A stretch of 64,000 bases of DNA from Citrobacter sp. Res13-Sevr-PEB04-36 (GTDB taxonomy: Bacteria > Pseudomonadota > Gammaproteobacteria > Enterobacterales > Enterobacteriaceae), in the NCBI RefSeq assembly GCF_015672735.1, contig NZ_JADABY010000055.1:1-64000 (forward strand). The letters run 5' to 3'. This document shows positions 19,777 through 29,209 of this stretch, piece by piece. Position 1 is the first letter of the stretch, and every line of letters starts with the position of its first letter. Both the position numbers and the translations under genes were made by a program. The notes beneath the pieces are model-generated. The model searched no databases, was not told the origin of the DNA, and worked only from the letters and a program-made list of their open reading frames with translations.

Positions 19777-22039
19777 CCTGAATCTCCTTTGACAGCTCAA
19801 CAAAGAAGGCGCTGTATCCCGCCACGCGGACCACCAGCCCGGCGAAGTCCTGCGGGTGCTGCTGCGCTTCCCGCAGCGTATCGGCATTCACTACGTTGAA
19901 CTGGATGTGTTGCAGCTTGAGCTGGGTAAATGCGCGCAGAAAATCAGCCAGTTTTCGTAAACCCGCCTCACCTTCTAGCGTGGCTGGCGTGAACTTCACG
20001 TTCAACAACGTACCATTAGAAAGCAGCGTGTTATCCAGTTTACTTACCGATTTCAGCACCGCCGTCGGTCCCTGCATATCCTGACCCAGCATCGGCGACA
20101 AACCACCGTCCGCCAGTTGTTCTCCTGCAAAACGGCCATCCGGCGTTGCCCCCACTACGGAACCCAACGGCACGTGCGCAGAGACGGTATAGGAACCCGG
20201 TGTAAACTGACCACCGCGTGGGTTCTGATATCTTTCCACCTCTTTGCAGTAATGACGCAGCAGTTCGGCGCTGATGTTATCCACATCATCAATATCGTTG
20301 CCGTATTTTTCGAAGCGGTTGATCAACCTGGCGCGAATTTTCGCACCTTCCGGAGTAGCGAAGTTGCCTTTTAATACCGACAGGAGTTCGTCAAAACGTA
20401 AACGCTGTTGCTCAAATACCAGCCCATTAAGCGCATGCAGAGAGTCGCTCAAGTTAGCGATGCCAATACCCTGTACGCCGGAGAAGTTGTAACGCGCGCC
20501 ACCATCAGTAATATCGCGCCCCTTATCCAGGCAGTCGTTGATAAATGAAGAGAGCAGCGGCACGGGTGCCCAGTCGCGATGCCCGATATCACAAATATTG
20601 CTGCCCTCCACCATCAGCGCAATATAGTGGCTGATTTTGGCGCGAATGTGCGCCAGCAAGTTTTCATACGTCAGCGCGCGGTTGCTTTCATTTTCATACA
20701 GGCTGATTTCCATCACTTTCAGCAAGTTAAACATGGCAATGTCGTGCAGACCGTAGGTTCTACCGGGAATCGACAGTTCCACACAGCCCACCACCGCGTA
20801 ATCGCGCGCGTCTTCCAGCGTAACACCACGATTCAGGAACGCCGGCACAACAACTTCATCATTGAAGATTTGCGGAATACCGGTACCAAGACGGATCGTC
20901 TCCGCCGTTTTCATCAGGAATGGCGTATCAATCAGCGCATTGGTGCGCACCCCAAGATTCGGCTGCGGCAGCTGCACGCTCTGATAGGCGTCAAGGCAGA
21001 GGAACGAGAGCACGTTCACCGCACTGCGCCCACTCTCGGTTAATCCACCCAATAACGCGGTATACCCCGTCGGAAAACCAGCGAAATAGCGGGCGCTGCT
21101 GGTGGATCGGAGCAGTACGATGTCGTTGCACTTTACCCACAGCGATTCGAGGAGCTCTTTTAAAAACGCCGGGTCTTCGCCCTGGGTCAACGAGGTCTGG
21201 TAGAACGGCAGCATATACTGGTCAAAACGCCCTAGCGAGAGCGAACTGGCGTTGGATTCGTATTGCAGAATAATGTTCATGTACCAGAACAGCTGGCACG
21301 CTTGCCAGAAGGTCTGCGGCTTATGTTCGGCGTTGTGGCGAGAGTGAGCGGCAATCGCCAGCAGTTCCTGACGACGCTGCGCATCAGGGCAGCCTGACGC
21401 CATTTTCTCCGCAAGCGTAGCATAACGGAGAATGTGCCGTTGCGAGGCTTCAAGCAGCAGCAGTGCAGCCTGATAAAAGTGATTATCCGGATGCTGTGTA
21501 GCATGCTGACGCATCTGTGATACCAATTCACCCAGCCCATGATTCAACAGGCGCGGGTAATCAATAATGATATGCCCCTGCCCTTTGTCCGTCTGATTCA
21601 CGCTAAAAATCTGGGTGCTGACGGCGGCCTTCACCTCATCGGTCATCTGACCGTTGATAAAATCTTTCATAGACCGTTGCTCCCAGTACGGGAACAAGAC
21701 GTCGCGGTACAGGTGTTTATCTTCATCGCTGATATCAAAACGGTCCTGCGGGCGCGTCGGGAACTGATCCAACTCCTTAAGCAACCAGTACGGATCCATC
21801 TCTGGTGACATAATACCCGCACGTGGTTTAACGGTACGGTTCCCGGCAATCAGTTCTTCATCACGAATCGAAATTTCAACGTGCTCAAGGATATAGGCCG
21901 TTGCTTTGGCCCGCCGCAGAATAACCGGTTCCCCCTCCGTCTGCTGATGGCTCACAGTGTAAAGCTGTGCGCGTTCAAGTGAAATTTCACGGTTATTCTC
22001 GAAGAGAGCAGCTTTCAAACGTTGAATACGAGTGGTCAT
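19742..22039 (-). CDS. pflD: Glycyl radical enzyme PflD (1,5-anhydromannitol-6-phosphate C-O lyase)
   Basis: A 765-residue glycyl radical enzyme, the same length as E. coli PflD and almost identical to it. The radical site is Gly741 in VRVAGYSAFF near the C-terminus, and the thiyl cysteine is Cys419 in VVGCVELSIPG. The single Cys followed by Val-Glu marks the eliminase/dehydratase branch rather than true pyruvate formate-lyase, which has two adjacent Cys. Recent published work assigns E. coli PflD to ring-opening of 1,5-anhydromannitol-6-phosphate to 1-deoxyfructose-6-phosphate. That assignment is transferred here by similarity. PTS genes frwBCD and the aldolase/dehydrogenase fsaB-gldA next door complete the route. 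Confidence 0.95.
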   Translation of the reverse strand: MTTRIQRLKAALFENNREISLERAQLYTVSHQQTEGEPVILRRAKATAYILEHVEISIRDEELIAGNRTVKPRAGIMSPEMDPYWLLKELDQFPTRPQDRFDISDEDKHLYRDVLFPYWEQRSMKDFINGQMTDEVKAAVSTQIFSVNQTDKGQGHIIIDYPRLLNHGLGELVSQMRQHATQHPDNHFYQAALLLLEASQRHILRYATLAEKMASGCPDAQRRQELLAIAAHSRHNAEHKPQTFWQACQLFWYMNIILQYESNASSLSLGRFDQYMLPFYQTSLTQGEDPAFLKELLESLWVKCNDIVLLRSTSSARYFAGFPTGYTALLGGLTESGRSAVNVLSFLCLDAYQSVQLPQPNLGVRTNALIDTPFLMKTAETIRLGTGIPQIFNDEVVVPAFLNRGVTLEDARDYAVVGCVELSIPGRTYGLHDIAMFNLLKVMEISLYENESNRALTYENLLAHIRAKISHYIALMVEGSNICDIGHRDWAPVPLLSSFINDCLDKGRDITDGGARYNFSGVQGIGIANLSDSLHALNGLVFEQQRLRFDELLSVLKGNFATPEGAKIRARLINRFEKYGNDIDDVDNISAELLRHYCKEVERYQNPRGGQFTPGSYTVSAHVPLGSVVGATPDGRFAGEQLADGGLSPMLGQDMQGPTAVLKSVSKLDNTLLSNGTLLNVKFTPATLEGEAGLRKLADFLRAFTQLKLQHIQFNVVNADTLREAQQHPQDFAGLVVRVAGYSAFFVELSKEIQDDIIRRTAHQL

Positions 22040-22063
22040 GAAGAACTCCTGTGGGCAAGCTTG

Positions 22064-22143
22064 TTGCCGGATGGCGGTGTGAATGCCTTATCGGGCCTAC
22101 GGGGATTAATATCGTAGGCCCGATAAGCTGCGCCATCGGCGCA
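22064..22143. repeat. REP/BIME between frwB and pflD
   Basis: Head-to-head REP units (GTTGCCGGATGGCGG to ATCGGGCCTACGG, and CGTAGGCCCGATAAGC to GCGCCATCGGCGCAG) fill the gap between frwB and pflD. Confidence 0.85.
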
Positions 22144-22151
22144 GTCTAACG

Positions 22152-22472
22152 TTACGCGGTTTGCGCCAGATGCGCGCCAATCTTGTTCATGATGGCGTCG
22201 GCGCGTTTGACCGCATCGCTGATGTTGACACGAACAATGGTTTTCCCGGCAAAACGCTCCTCAAACTTGATACCGATATCTTTGGTCAAAATGACCATAT
22301 CAGCATCTGCCACATCTGCCGCAGTCAGCTCATTTTCCAGGCCAATCGAGCCCTGAGTCTCCACCTTTACTTCCCAGCCTTTGGCTTTGGCTGCGCTTTC
22401 CAGCGCTTCAGCTGCCATATAGGTGTGCGCAACACCAGAAGGACATGCGGTTACTGCGATAATCTTAGTCAT
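22152..22472 (-). CDS. frwB: PTS fructose-like EIIB component FrwB
   Basis: A 106-residue EIIB domain. The phosphorylation site Cys10 is in AVTACPSGVAHTYMAAEAL, the canonical fructose-family EIIB N-terminus. It begins 14 bases after the frwC stop, so EIIC and EIIB are made together. The phosphoryl donor is expected to be the EIIA-like domain of PtsA, encoded divergently. The substrate is probably the anhydrohexitol whose phosphate PflD opens (inference). Confidence 0.94.
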   Translation of the reverse strand: MTKIIAVTACPSGVAHTYMAAEALESAAKAKGWEVKVETQGSIGLENELTAADVADADMVILTKDIGIKFEERFAGKTIVRVNISDAVKRADAIMNKIGAHLAQTA

Positions 22473-22486
22473 GGCTCATTCCTCAC

Positions 22487-23566
22487 TTAATTCATTTCAA
22501 AATCTAAATCCAGGTCGTCTTCTTTCTCATCAACCTGGGACACATTCTTCCGCGCCAGACTTTTCAGTACGTTAACGCACACAGCAGTCACTACAGCACC
22601 AATGGCAACTGCCGCGATATAACCCAGTTTTCCTTCCACGACGGGCAGAACAATCAGCCCCCCCCAACCGGCATAACACTGCGCACCAAACAGCGCGGCG
22701 GTTACCGTGCCACAGGCTGAGCCGATCATAATGGACGGGATCACGCGCAGTGGGTCAGCTGCAGCAAAAGGAATCGCCCCTTCAGTGACGCCGACGCAGC
22801 CCATCACCAGTGCGGCTTTGCCGGCCTCACGCTCTTCAGACGAGAAATTCTTGCGGCCAATCAGCGTTGCCAGCCCTAAACCCAGCGGCGGAACACAGAT
22901 CCCCACAGCAGCAATCGCGACGACGGTATACACCCCCTGCGCCACGCAGATCAGCATGAAGGCGTAGGCAACTTTATTGATTGGACCACCCATATCGAAG
23001 GCCAACATTAAGCCCATTATGACCGCCAGCAGTACAATGCTGCCCTGCTGCATTCCTTGCAGCCATTGCGTCAGGTTGGTGGTTAATGCACCCACCGGCT
23101 CACCCAATCCCCACATCATGATGCCTGCGGTAACAAAGGTGCCGACGATGGGAATAACGAAGATAGGCATGACTGAGCGCAATACCTTATGCACAGGAAT
23201 TTTCTTCAGATAATGGACGACGATACCGCCGATGATCCCGGCGATCAGTGCGCCAAAGAACCCGGCACCAAAGCTATTGCCAACCCAGGCCCCAATCGCA
23301 CAAGGTGCCAACGCGGAACGCTCGGCAATGGAATAGCCGATATACGCAGCGAGGAACGGCACCATCAGGGTCAACCCGGCAACACCAATATCAAATAACT
23401 TTTTGAGATTGGGATCGGTAGCAACATCCGGTACAGCGCCCTTGCCATACAGCATGACGGAGACCGCCAGTAAAATACCGCCTGCTACTACGAAGGGGAT
23501 CATATGTGAAACACCGGTCATCAGATGCTGACGGGTGTTTTTCAGGATCTGCACCAACTCTTGCAT
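22487..23566 (-). CDS. frwC: PTS fructose-like EIIC permease FrwC
   Basis: Membrane permease of the fructose PTS family, 359 residues with about ten hydrophobic segments. Conserved stretches include HLMTGVSHMIPFVVAGG near the N-terminus, MGGPINKVAYAF in the middle and GVTEGAIPFA, which carries the substrate-binding Glu region. I took the ATG at 23564-23566 (MQELVQILKNTRQ), preceded on the minus strand by GGGAGC. The open frame runs further upstream to 23641 through the promoter. First gene of the five-gene frw/pfl operon. Confidence 0.94.
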   Translation of the reverse strand: MQELVQILKNTRQHLMTGVSHMIPFVVAGGILLAVSVMLYGKGAVPDVATDPNLKKLFDIGVAGLTLMVPFLAAYIGYSIAERSALAPCAIGAWVGNSFGAGFFGALIAGIIGGIVVHYLKKIPVHKVLRSVMPIFVIPIVGTFVTAGIMMWGLGEPVGALTTNLTQWLQGMQQGSIVLLAVIMGLMLAFDMGGPINKVAYAFMLICVAQGVYTVVAIAAVGICVPPLGLGLATLIGRKNFSSEEREAGKAALVMGCVGVTEGAIPFAAADPLRVIPSIMIGSACGTVTAALFGAQCYAGWGGLIVLPVVEGKLGYIAAVAIGAVVTAVCVNVLKSLARKNVSQVDEKEDDLDLDFEMN

Positions 23567-23873
23567 AAGTCGCTCCCGGGCTGGTTGAAGCCCATATCCA
23601 TAAGGTTGTTGCGGAAAACAATAGGCAATCTGGGGCGGCACAGACAGTGGATAAAAAGGCCATTTACTGGACTTTTGTAATGTCAGTACAAAAATGCGAT
23701 CCGCCTCATAACTTACGAAATATCGGAAATGTAGGAAGGAACATCGACTTGTGAAGCATCTCTCACTTTGATAGTTACATTACATTTGTCCAGTTTTTGG
23801 CAGATTTGTCACATGGCGGGTTCAGGCATTGCCCTTTTATTCTGTAATCAGAAATCGTTACGGGAGAGAGGCT
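23567..23873. promoter_or_regulatory. frwC-ptsA divergent promoter region with paired operator-like repeats
   Basis: This 307-base gap separates the two divergent operons of the anhydromannitol locus. CTGGACTTTTGTAATGT (23667-23683) and ACATTACATTTGTCCAG (23777-23793) are inverted copies matching at 14 of 17 positions, one on the side of each operon. The left copy also overlaps a perfect palindrome with arms TTTTGTA / TACAAAA (23673-23693). These look like operators of one regulator acting on both directions. The regulator is unknown; YijO is a candidate. I saw no coding sequence. Confidence 0.6.
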
Positions 23874-26375
23874 ATGGGCCTGATTGTGGAATTTACCTGT
23901 GAATTGCCTAATGGCGTACATGCACGCCCGGCAAGCCACGTTGAAAAACTGTGCAACAGCTTTACCTCACACATTGAGTGGCACAACCTGCGCACTGACC
24001 GGAAAGGGAACGCCAAAAGCGCGTTAGCGCTGATTGGCACCGACACGCTGGCGGGCGACAACTGCCAGCTACTGATTTCCGGTGCAGATGAACAAGCAGC
24101 CCACCAGCGTTTGAGCCAGTGGCTACGCGATGACTTCCCACAATGCGACGCTCCGCTGGCGGAGGCCATAAACAGTGAACTGGAGCCACTTCCGGCATCA
24201 CTCACTCACCTGAACCCCCAGATTTTCCGTGCCAGAGCGGTTTGCAATGGTAGCGCGGGCGGAATCCTGACACTTCTTTCGTCGCTGGATCTCAACGCAC
24301 TCGGCGAGCTTCCCACTGCCGGGAATGTGGAAGCTGAGCAATCCGCGCTGGATAACGGCTTAACCCTGCTGGTGAAGAATATTGAATTCCGTTTACTCGA
24401 CAGCGACGGCACGACCAGTGCGATTCTGGAAGCACACCGCTCGCTGGCGGGTGACACTTCCCTGCGTCAGCACCTGCTGACAGGGGTTTCTCGCGGGTTA
24501 AGCTGCGCCCAGGCGATAGTCGAAAGCGCAGGGCACTTCTGCGATGAATTTGCCCGCTCCAGCAGCAGCTATTTACAGGAGCGCGCGCTGGATGTACGCG
24601 ACGTCTGCTTCCAGCTTTTACAGCAAATTTATGGCGAACAGCGTTTTCCTGCACCGGGAAAACTCACCCAGCCAGCAATCTGCATGGCTGATGAACTCAC
24701 ACCTAGCCAGTTCCTCGAACTGGACAAAATATTTCTCAAGGGTTTGTTGCTTAAGAGTGGCGGCACCACCTCGCACACCGTCATTCTCGCCCGCTCATTC
24801 AATATTCCCACACTGGTCGGCGTGGACATTGAGACCCTGGCGCCGTGGCAGCAGCAAACCGTCTACATCGACGGCAATGCAGGCACCATCGTCGTGGCGC
24901 CAGATGAATCCATTGCTCGCTATTACCAGCAGGAAGCCCGCGTACAGGACGCCCTGCGCGAGCAACAGCGTATCTGGCTCACCCAGCAGGCACGCACCGC
25001 CGATGGCATCCGCATCGAAGTTGCCGCCAACATCGCCCACTCAGTGGAAGCATCGGCGGCATTTGGCAACGGCGCGGAAGGGGTTGGCCTGTTCCGTACA
25101 GAAATGCTGTATATGGACCGAACCAGCGCTCCCGGCGAGAACGAACTGTACAATATTTTTTGTCAGGCGCTAGAGTCAGCAAAAGGCCGCAGCATTATTG
25201 TTCGTACGATGGATATCGGCGGTGATAAACCCGTTGATTACCTGAATATTCCCGCCGAAGCTAACCCGTTTCTTGGTTATCGCGCCGTGCGTATTTATGA
25301 AGAGTACGTCACGCTGTTTACCACACAATTGCGGGCGATCCTCCGCGCTTCAGCGCACGGTAGTCTGAAAATAATGATCCCGATGATCTCCTCCATGGAA
25401 GAGATCCTGTGGGTCAAGGAAAAGCTGGCGGAAGCCAAACAGCAGCTACGCAATGAACACATCCCGTTTGATGAGAAGATCCCGCTCGGTATCATGCTGG
25501 AAGTCCCCTCGGTGATGTTCATCATCGATCAGTGCTGTGAAGAAATTGATTTCTTTAGCATTGGCAGTAACGATCTGACCCAGTATCTGCTGGCAGTCGA
25601 TCGTGACAATGCCAAAGTCACCCGTCACTACAACAGCCTGAATCCGGCCTTCCTGCGCGCGCTGGATTACGCGGTACAGGCGGTACATCGTCAGGGCAAG
25701 TGGATTGGTTTGTGCGGTGAGCTTGGCGCAAAAGGGTCGGTTCTGCCGCTGCTGGTCGGACTGGGACTGGATGAACTTAGCATGAGCGCGCCGTCAATTC
25801 CTGCCGCCAAAGCGCGGATGGCAGAACTCGACAGCCGCGCCTGCCGTCAATTGCTGAACCAGGCGATGGCGTGTCGCACCTCGCTGGAAGTGGAACACCT
25901 TCTGGCCCAGTTCCGCATGACTCAACAGGACGCCCCACTGGTTACCGCCCAATGCATCACGCTGGATAGCGACTGGCGCAGCAAAGAAGAGGTTCTCAAA
26001 GGGATGACCGACAACCTGCTGCTGGCCAGTCGCTGCCGCTACCCGCGCAAGCTGGAGGCCGATCTGTGGGCGCGCGAGGCGGTCTTTTCCACCGGACTAG
26101 GCTTCAGCTTCGCCATTCCGCACAGCAAATCTGAACACATAGAACAATCCACCATTAGCGTGGCACGACTGAAAGCGCCTGTACGCTGGGGTGATGACGA
26201 GGCGCAATTCATCATTATGCTAACCCTCAACAAACATGCCGCAGGCGACCAGCACATGCGTATTTTCTCGCGACTGGCCCGCCGCATTATGCACGAAGAA
26301 TTCCGCAACTCGCTGGTTAACGCCGCTTCCGCCGACGCTATCGCCAGCCTGCTGCAACATGAACTTGAACTGTAA
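23874..26375 (+). CDS. ptsA: Multiphosphoryl transfer protein PtsA (HPr-EI-EIIA fusion)
   Basis: A private PTS phosphorelay in one polypeptide of 833 residues. An HPr-like domain (residues 1-90) has His16 in [10 protein letters not shown] full Enzyme I domain (about 115-680) has the phospho-His301 in [12 protein letters not shown] and the PEP-binding motifs [20 protein letters not shown] and [13 protein letters not shown] fructose-type EIIA domain at the C-terminus has His750 in AIPHSKSEH. The start at 23874 follows GGGAGAG and gives [14 protein letters not shown], as in E. coli. It is the first gene of ptsA-fsaB-gldA and should phosphorylate FrwB/FrwD independently of the general PTS. Confidence 0.96.
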   Translation: MGLIVEFTCELPNGVHARPASHVEKLCNSFTSHIEWHNLRTDRKGNAKSALALIGTDTLAGDNCQLLISGADEQAAHQRLSQWLRDDFPQCDAPLAEAINSELEPLPASLTHLNPQIFRARAVCNGSAGGILTLLSSLDLNALGELPTAGNVEAEQSALDNGLTLLVKNIEFRLLDSDGTTSAILEAHRSLAGDTSLRQHLLTGVSRGLSCAQAIVESAGHFCDEFARSSSSYLQERALDVRDVCFQLLQQIYGEQRFPAPGKLTQPAICMADELTPSQFLELDKIFLKGLLLKSGGTTSHTVILARSFNIPTLVGVDIETLAPWQQQTVYIDGNAGTIVVAPDESIARYYQQEARVQDALREQQRIWLTQQARTADGIRIEVAANIAHSVEASAAFGNGAEGVGLFRTEMLYMDRTSAPGENELYNIFCQALESAKGRSIIVRTMDIGGDKPVDYLNIPAEANPFLGYRAVRIYEEYVTLFTTQLRAILRASAHGSLKIMIPMISSMEEILWVKEKLAEAKQQLRNEHIPFDEKIPLGIMLEVPSVMFIIDQCCEEIDFFSIGSNDLTQYLLAVDRDNAKVTRHYNSLNPAFLRALDYAVQAVHRQGKWIGLCGELGAKGSVLPLLVGLGLDELSMSAPSIPAAKARMAELDSRACRQLLNQAMACRTSLEVEHLLAQFRMTQQDAPLVTAQCITLDSDWRSKEEVLKGMTDNLLLASRCRYPRKLEADLWAREAVFSTGLGFSFAIPHSKSEHIEQSTISVARLKAPVRWGDDEAQFIIMLTLNKHAAGDQHMRIFSRLARRIMHEEFRNSLVNAASADAIASLLQHELEL

Positions 26376-26385
26376 AGGAAAGGTT

Positions 26386-27048
26386 ATGGAACTGTACCTG
26401 GATACCGCCAACGTGGCTGAAGTCGAACGTCTGGCACGCATTTTCCCTATTGCCGGTGTCACCACCAACCCGAGCATCGTGGCGGCAAGTAAAGAGTCCA
26501 TCTGGGATGTACTGCCGCGCCTGCAAAAAGCAATTGGCAAAGACGGCATTTTGTTTGCGCAGACCATGAGTCGTGATGCGCAGGGCATGGTGGCAGAGGC
26601 TAAGCGCCTGAGCCACGCTATGCCGGGTATTGTAGTGAAGATCCCGGTCACTGCCGAAGGCCTGGCTGCTATCAAGCAGCTGAAAAAAGAAGGAATTACC
26701 ACCTTAGGCACCGCCGTGTACAGCGCAGCACAAGGACTGCTGGCCGCGCTGGCTGGGGCAAAATATGTCGCACCTTATGTAAACCGCATTGACGCCCAGG
26801 GCGGCGACGGTATCCGCACGGTACAGGAGCTGCAAACATTGCTGGAGCTACATGCGCCAAACAGCATGGTGCTGGCGGCCAGCTTTAAAACGCCACGCCA
26901 GGCACTGGATTGCTTACTGGCAGGATGTGAAGCAATCACCCTGCCATTAGACGTAGCGCAACAAATGCTCAATACCCCTGCGGTAGAGTCAGCGATAGAT
27001 AAGTTTGAACAAGACTGGAACAACGCATTTGGTCGTATCACTCTTTAA
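26386..27048 (+). CDS. fsaB: Fructose-6-phosphate aldolase FsaB (TalC)
   Basis: Class I aldolase of the transaldolase family, 220 residues. The Schiff-base Lys85 is in GIVVKIPVT, and the phosphate-binding region TTNPSIVA is near residue 26. E. coli Fsa enzymes cleave fructose-6-phosphate poorly. In the anhydroglycolysis pathway they split 1-deoxyfructose-6-phosphate into glyceraldehyde-3-phosphate and hydroxyacetone, which explains the linkage to pflD. The start at 26386 follows AAGGAAAGG, 10 bases after the ptsA stop; the longer frame inside ptsA is not coding. gldA follows after 11 bases. Confidence 0.96.
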   Translation: MELYLDTANVAEVERLARIFPIAGVTTNPSIVAASKESIWDVLPRLQKAIGKDGILFAQTMSRDAQGMVAEAKRLSHAMPGIVVKIPVTAEGLAAIKQLKKEGITTLGTAVYSAAQGLLAALAGAKYVAPYVNRIDAQGGDGIRTVQELQTLLELHAPNSMVLAASFKTPRQALDCLLAGCEAITLPLDVAQQMLNTPAVESAIDKFEQDWNNAFGRITL

Positions 27049-27059
27049 GGAGAAAACGT

Positions 27060-28163
27060 ATGGATCGCATTATTCAATCACCGGGTAAATACATCCAGGG
27101 TGCCGATGTTATTACTCGTCTTGGCTGCTACCTCAAACCGCTGGCGGAACGCTGGCTGGTTGTTGGAGACAAATTTGTCTTAGGCTTTGCGCAACCCGCC
27201 CTGGAAAAAAGCTTCCAGGATGTCGGCCTGGCGCTGGAAATCGCCCCGTTTGGCGGGGAATGTTCACAAAACGAAATCGACCGCCTGCGCGGCGTGGCGG
27301 AAAAAGCGCAGTGTGGCGCGGTCCTCGGTATTGGTGGCGGTAAAACGCTGGATACCGCCAAAGCGCTGGCTCACTTTATGGGCGTGCCGGTCGCTATTGC
27401 ACCGACCATTGCCTCAACTGATGCCCCCTGCAGCGCACTCTCGGTAATTTACACCGATGCAGGTGAGTTCGATCGCTATCTGCTGCTGCCGAACAACCCG
27501 GACCGGGTCATTGTGGATACCAAAATTGTCGCGGGGGCACCGGCACGTTTACTCGCTGCGGGTATTGGCGATGCGCTGGCGACCTGGTTTGAAGCCCGTG
27601 CCTGTTCACGCAGCGGGGCTACCACCATGGCGGGTGGCCAGTGTACTCAGGCAGCACTAGCGCTGGCCGAGCTGTGCTACAACACGCTGATCGAAGAAGG
27701 CGAAAAAGCCATGCTGGCCGCCGAGCAGCACGTGGTGACCCCGGCACTGGAGCGCGTGGTTGAAGCCAACACCTACCTGAGCGGCGTCGGTTTTGAAAGC
27801 GGTGGACTGGCAGCGGCGCATGCCATTCACAACGGCCTGACGGCCATCCCGGATGCACATCACTACTATCATGGTGAAAAAGTGGCGTTCGGTACGTTAA
27901 CGCAGTTAGTGCTGGAAAATGCACCGGTAGAAGAAATTGAAACCGTAGCGGCGCTGTGCCATTCCGTTGGTCTGCCGATTACCCTTGCTCAACTGGACAT
28001 CAAGCAGGATATTCCAGCCAAAATGCGCATCGTGTCCGAAGCAGCCTGCGCCGAAGGCGAAACCATTCACAACATGCCTGGCGGCGCCACACCAGAGCAG
28101 GTATACGCCGCGCTGCTGGTAGCAGACCAGTACGGTCAACGTTTTCTGCAAGAGTGGGAATAA
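27060..28163 (+). CDS. gldA: Glycerol dehydrogenase GldA
   Basis: NAD-dependent, zinc-containing dehydrogenase of the iron-containing alcohol dehydrogenase superfamily, 367 residues. The NAD-binding loop [13 protein letters not shown] is near residue 94. Zinc ligands are expected at the Asp in [13 protein letters not shown] and at two His in [10 protein letters not shown] and [12 protein letters not shown]. It oxidises glycerol and reduces hydroxyacetone or methylglyoxal. Here, as third gene after ptsA-fsaB, it likely reduces the hydroxyacetone released by FsaB to 1,2-propanediol, balancing NADH anaerobically. It may also serve the second GRE cluster immediately downstream. Confidence 0.96.
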   Translation: MDRIIQSPGKYIQGADVITRLGCYLKPLAERWLVVGDKFVLGFAQPALEKSFQDVGLALEIAPFGGECSQNEIDRLRGVAEKAQCGAVLGIGGGKTLDTAKALAHFMGVPVAIAPTIASTDAPCSALSVIYTDAGEFDRYLLLPNNPDRVIVDTKIVAGAPARLLAAGIGDALATWFEARACSRSGATTMAGGQCTQAALALAELCYNTLIEEGEKAMLAAEQHVVTPALERVVEANTYLSGVGFESGGLAAAHAIHNGLTAIPDAHHYYHGEKVAFGTLTQLVLENAPVEEIETVAALCHSVGLPITLAQLDIKQDIPAKMRIVSEAACAEGETIHNMPGGATPEQVYAALLVADQYGQRFLQEWE

Positions 28164-28171
28164 TCCCCGCG

Positions 28172-28205
28172 AACACTTCCGGCATCGCCGGAAGTGTTTC
28201 TTTAT
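28172..28205 (+). terminator. Rho-independent terminator of ptsA-fsaB-gldA
   Basis: Perfect 12-bp stem AACACTTCCGGC / GCCGGAAGTGTT with an ATC loop (28172-28198), followed by TTTCTTT. It separates the core anhydromannitol operon from the inserted second GRE system. Confidence 0.93.
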
Positions 28206-28279
28206 GTTCGTTTCAACGCACATTGCCAGTATGACGTGTGTGTTTTATAGTGCGCTTTTCCTTCCGAAGAAGCGTGACT

Positions 28280-29047
28280 ATGCAATCATCAGACAGAAGA
28301 ATGAGCATTTACGCCATTCTGCAGCAAGACAAGAAAGTCGTCGTTAACGAACTCGCCGAAAAGTTTGGCGTCACCAAGATGACCATACGACGCGATCTCT
28401 CTTTCTTTGAAAAACAAGGGATTGTCAAAACGACCTATGGCGGTGCTTACCTGACCAGCGGCGCCAGCGTGGAGCCCAGCTTTCAGCTAAAATCAGTACA
28501 AATGGTCGATGATAAACACCTGATCGGCCAAAAAGCTGCCGAACTTGTTGAAGATGGCGAGACCATCATCATTGATTGCGGCACAACACTGCTGGCTTTT
28601 GCCCAGTTCCTGTTTGATAAAAAAATCATGGTGATTACCAACTCCATTCCGGTGGTAAGTCTGCTGAAAGGAAGACGTGGGATCAAACTGATTGTCGCCC
28701 CTGGAGAATATGAAGATGATACCCAGGGCATGATTTCTTCCAGCACGTCTGATTTTTTCAATAATATCCATGCCGATAAAGTCTTTCTCAGCACCCAGGG
28801 CATCAACGAGGCGGGTGAAATCACCGTACCTAAACTGTCGGATGCACATGTAAAGCAGGCCTTGCTGCGCGCCGGGCGACAAAAAATTCTGCTGGCGGAT
28901 AAAAGCAAATTTGGGCAGACATTTCTTGCCGGGCATGGCCGGATTGCTGATTTTGATTTCATCATCAGTCAGAGCGGGATCCCTGAATCTCTTACTGCAC
29001 AGCTTAACGAACATGTTCAGTTGCTGTTAGCAGATACCCCATCCTGA
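28280..29047 (+). CDS. DeoR-family transcriptional regulator of the second GRE cluster
   Basis: A 255-residue DeoR/GlpR-type repressor. The N-terminal winged HTH (about residues 8-55) contains VNELAEKFGVTKMTIRRDL and the loop YGGAYL. The C-terminal sugar-phosphate-sensing domain has IIIDCGTTLLAFA near 95 and the family's ILLADKSKFGQ near 210. I chose the ATG at 28280; a later ATG at 28301 is possible and the ribosome-binding site is weak. It sits between gldA and the GRE genes, in the same direction, and has its own terminator. It is therefore the obvious candidate to control the following genes in response to a phosphorylated intermediate. No K-12 orthologue lies at this locus. Confidence 0.88.
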   Translation: MQSSDRRMSIYAILQQDKKVVVNELAEKFGVTKMTIRRDLSFFEKQGIVKTTYGGAYLTSGASVEPSFQLKSVQMVDDKHLIGQKAAELVEDGETIIIDCGTTLLAFAQFLFDKKIMVITNSIPVVSLLKGRRGIKLIVAPGEYEDDTQGMISSSTSDFFNNIHADKVFLSTQGINEAGEITVPKLSDAHVKQALLRAGRQKILLADKSKFGQTFLAGHGRIADFDFIISQSGIPESLTAQLNEHVQLLLADTPS

Positions 29048-29061
29048 TTTTTTCCTTTGAA

Positions 29062-29085
29062 GCGCACACAATGTGGTGCGTTTTT
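29062..29085 (+). terminator. Terminator after the DeoR-family gene
   Basis: Imperfect stem with arms CGCAC / GTGCG plus inner CA/TG pairs (29063-29080), followed by T5, about 15 bases after the stop codon. Confidence 0.7.
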
Positions 29086-29097
29086 GTGCCTCACAAA

Positions 29098-29161
29098 TGT
29101 TCTTTTTGTATTTTTATGTGATCAAAAGAACAAAATAGATCATCAATCGATTGACAATCGA
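29098..29161 (+). promoter_or_regulatory. Operator-like palindromes upstream of the second GRE gene
   Basis: Two inverted repeats lie between the regulator's terminator and the GRE start at 29210. TGTTCTTTTT (29098-29107) pairs with CAAAAGAACA (29123-29132). TCGATTG-A-CAATCGA (29147-29161) is a perfect 7-bp dyad around one base. The first straddles the likely -35/-10 area. They are plausible sites for the adjacent DeoR-family protein, but no consensus is known for it. Confidence 0.5.
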
Positions 29162-29209
29162 ACACCTCAGGCGTGGAATACAAAAAACCCTTCCCGCCAC
29201 GAGGTCTTT

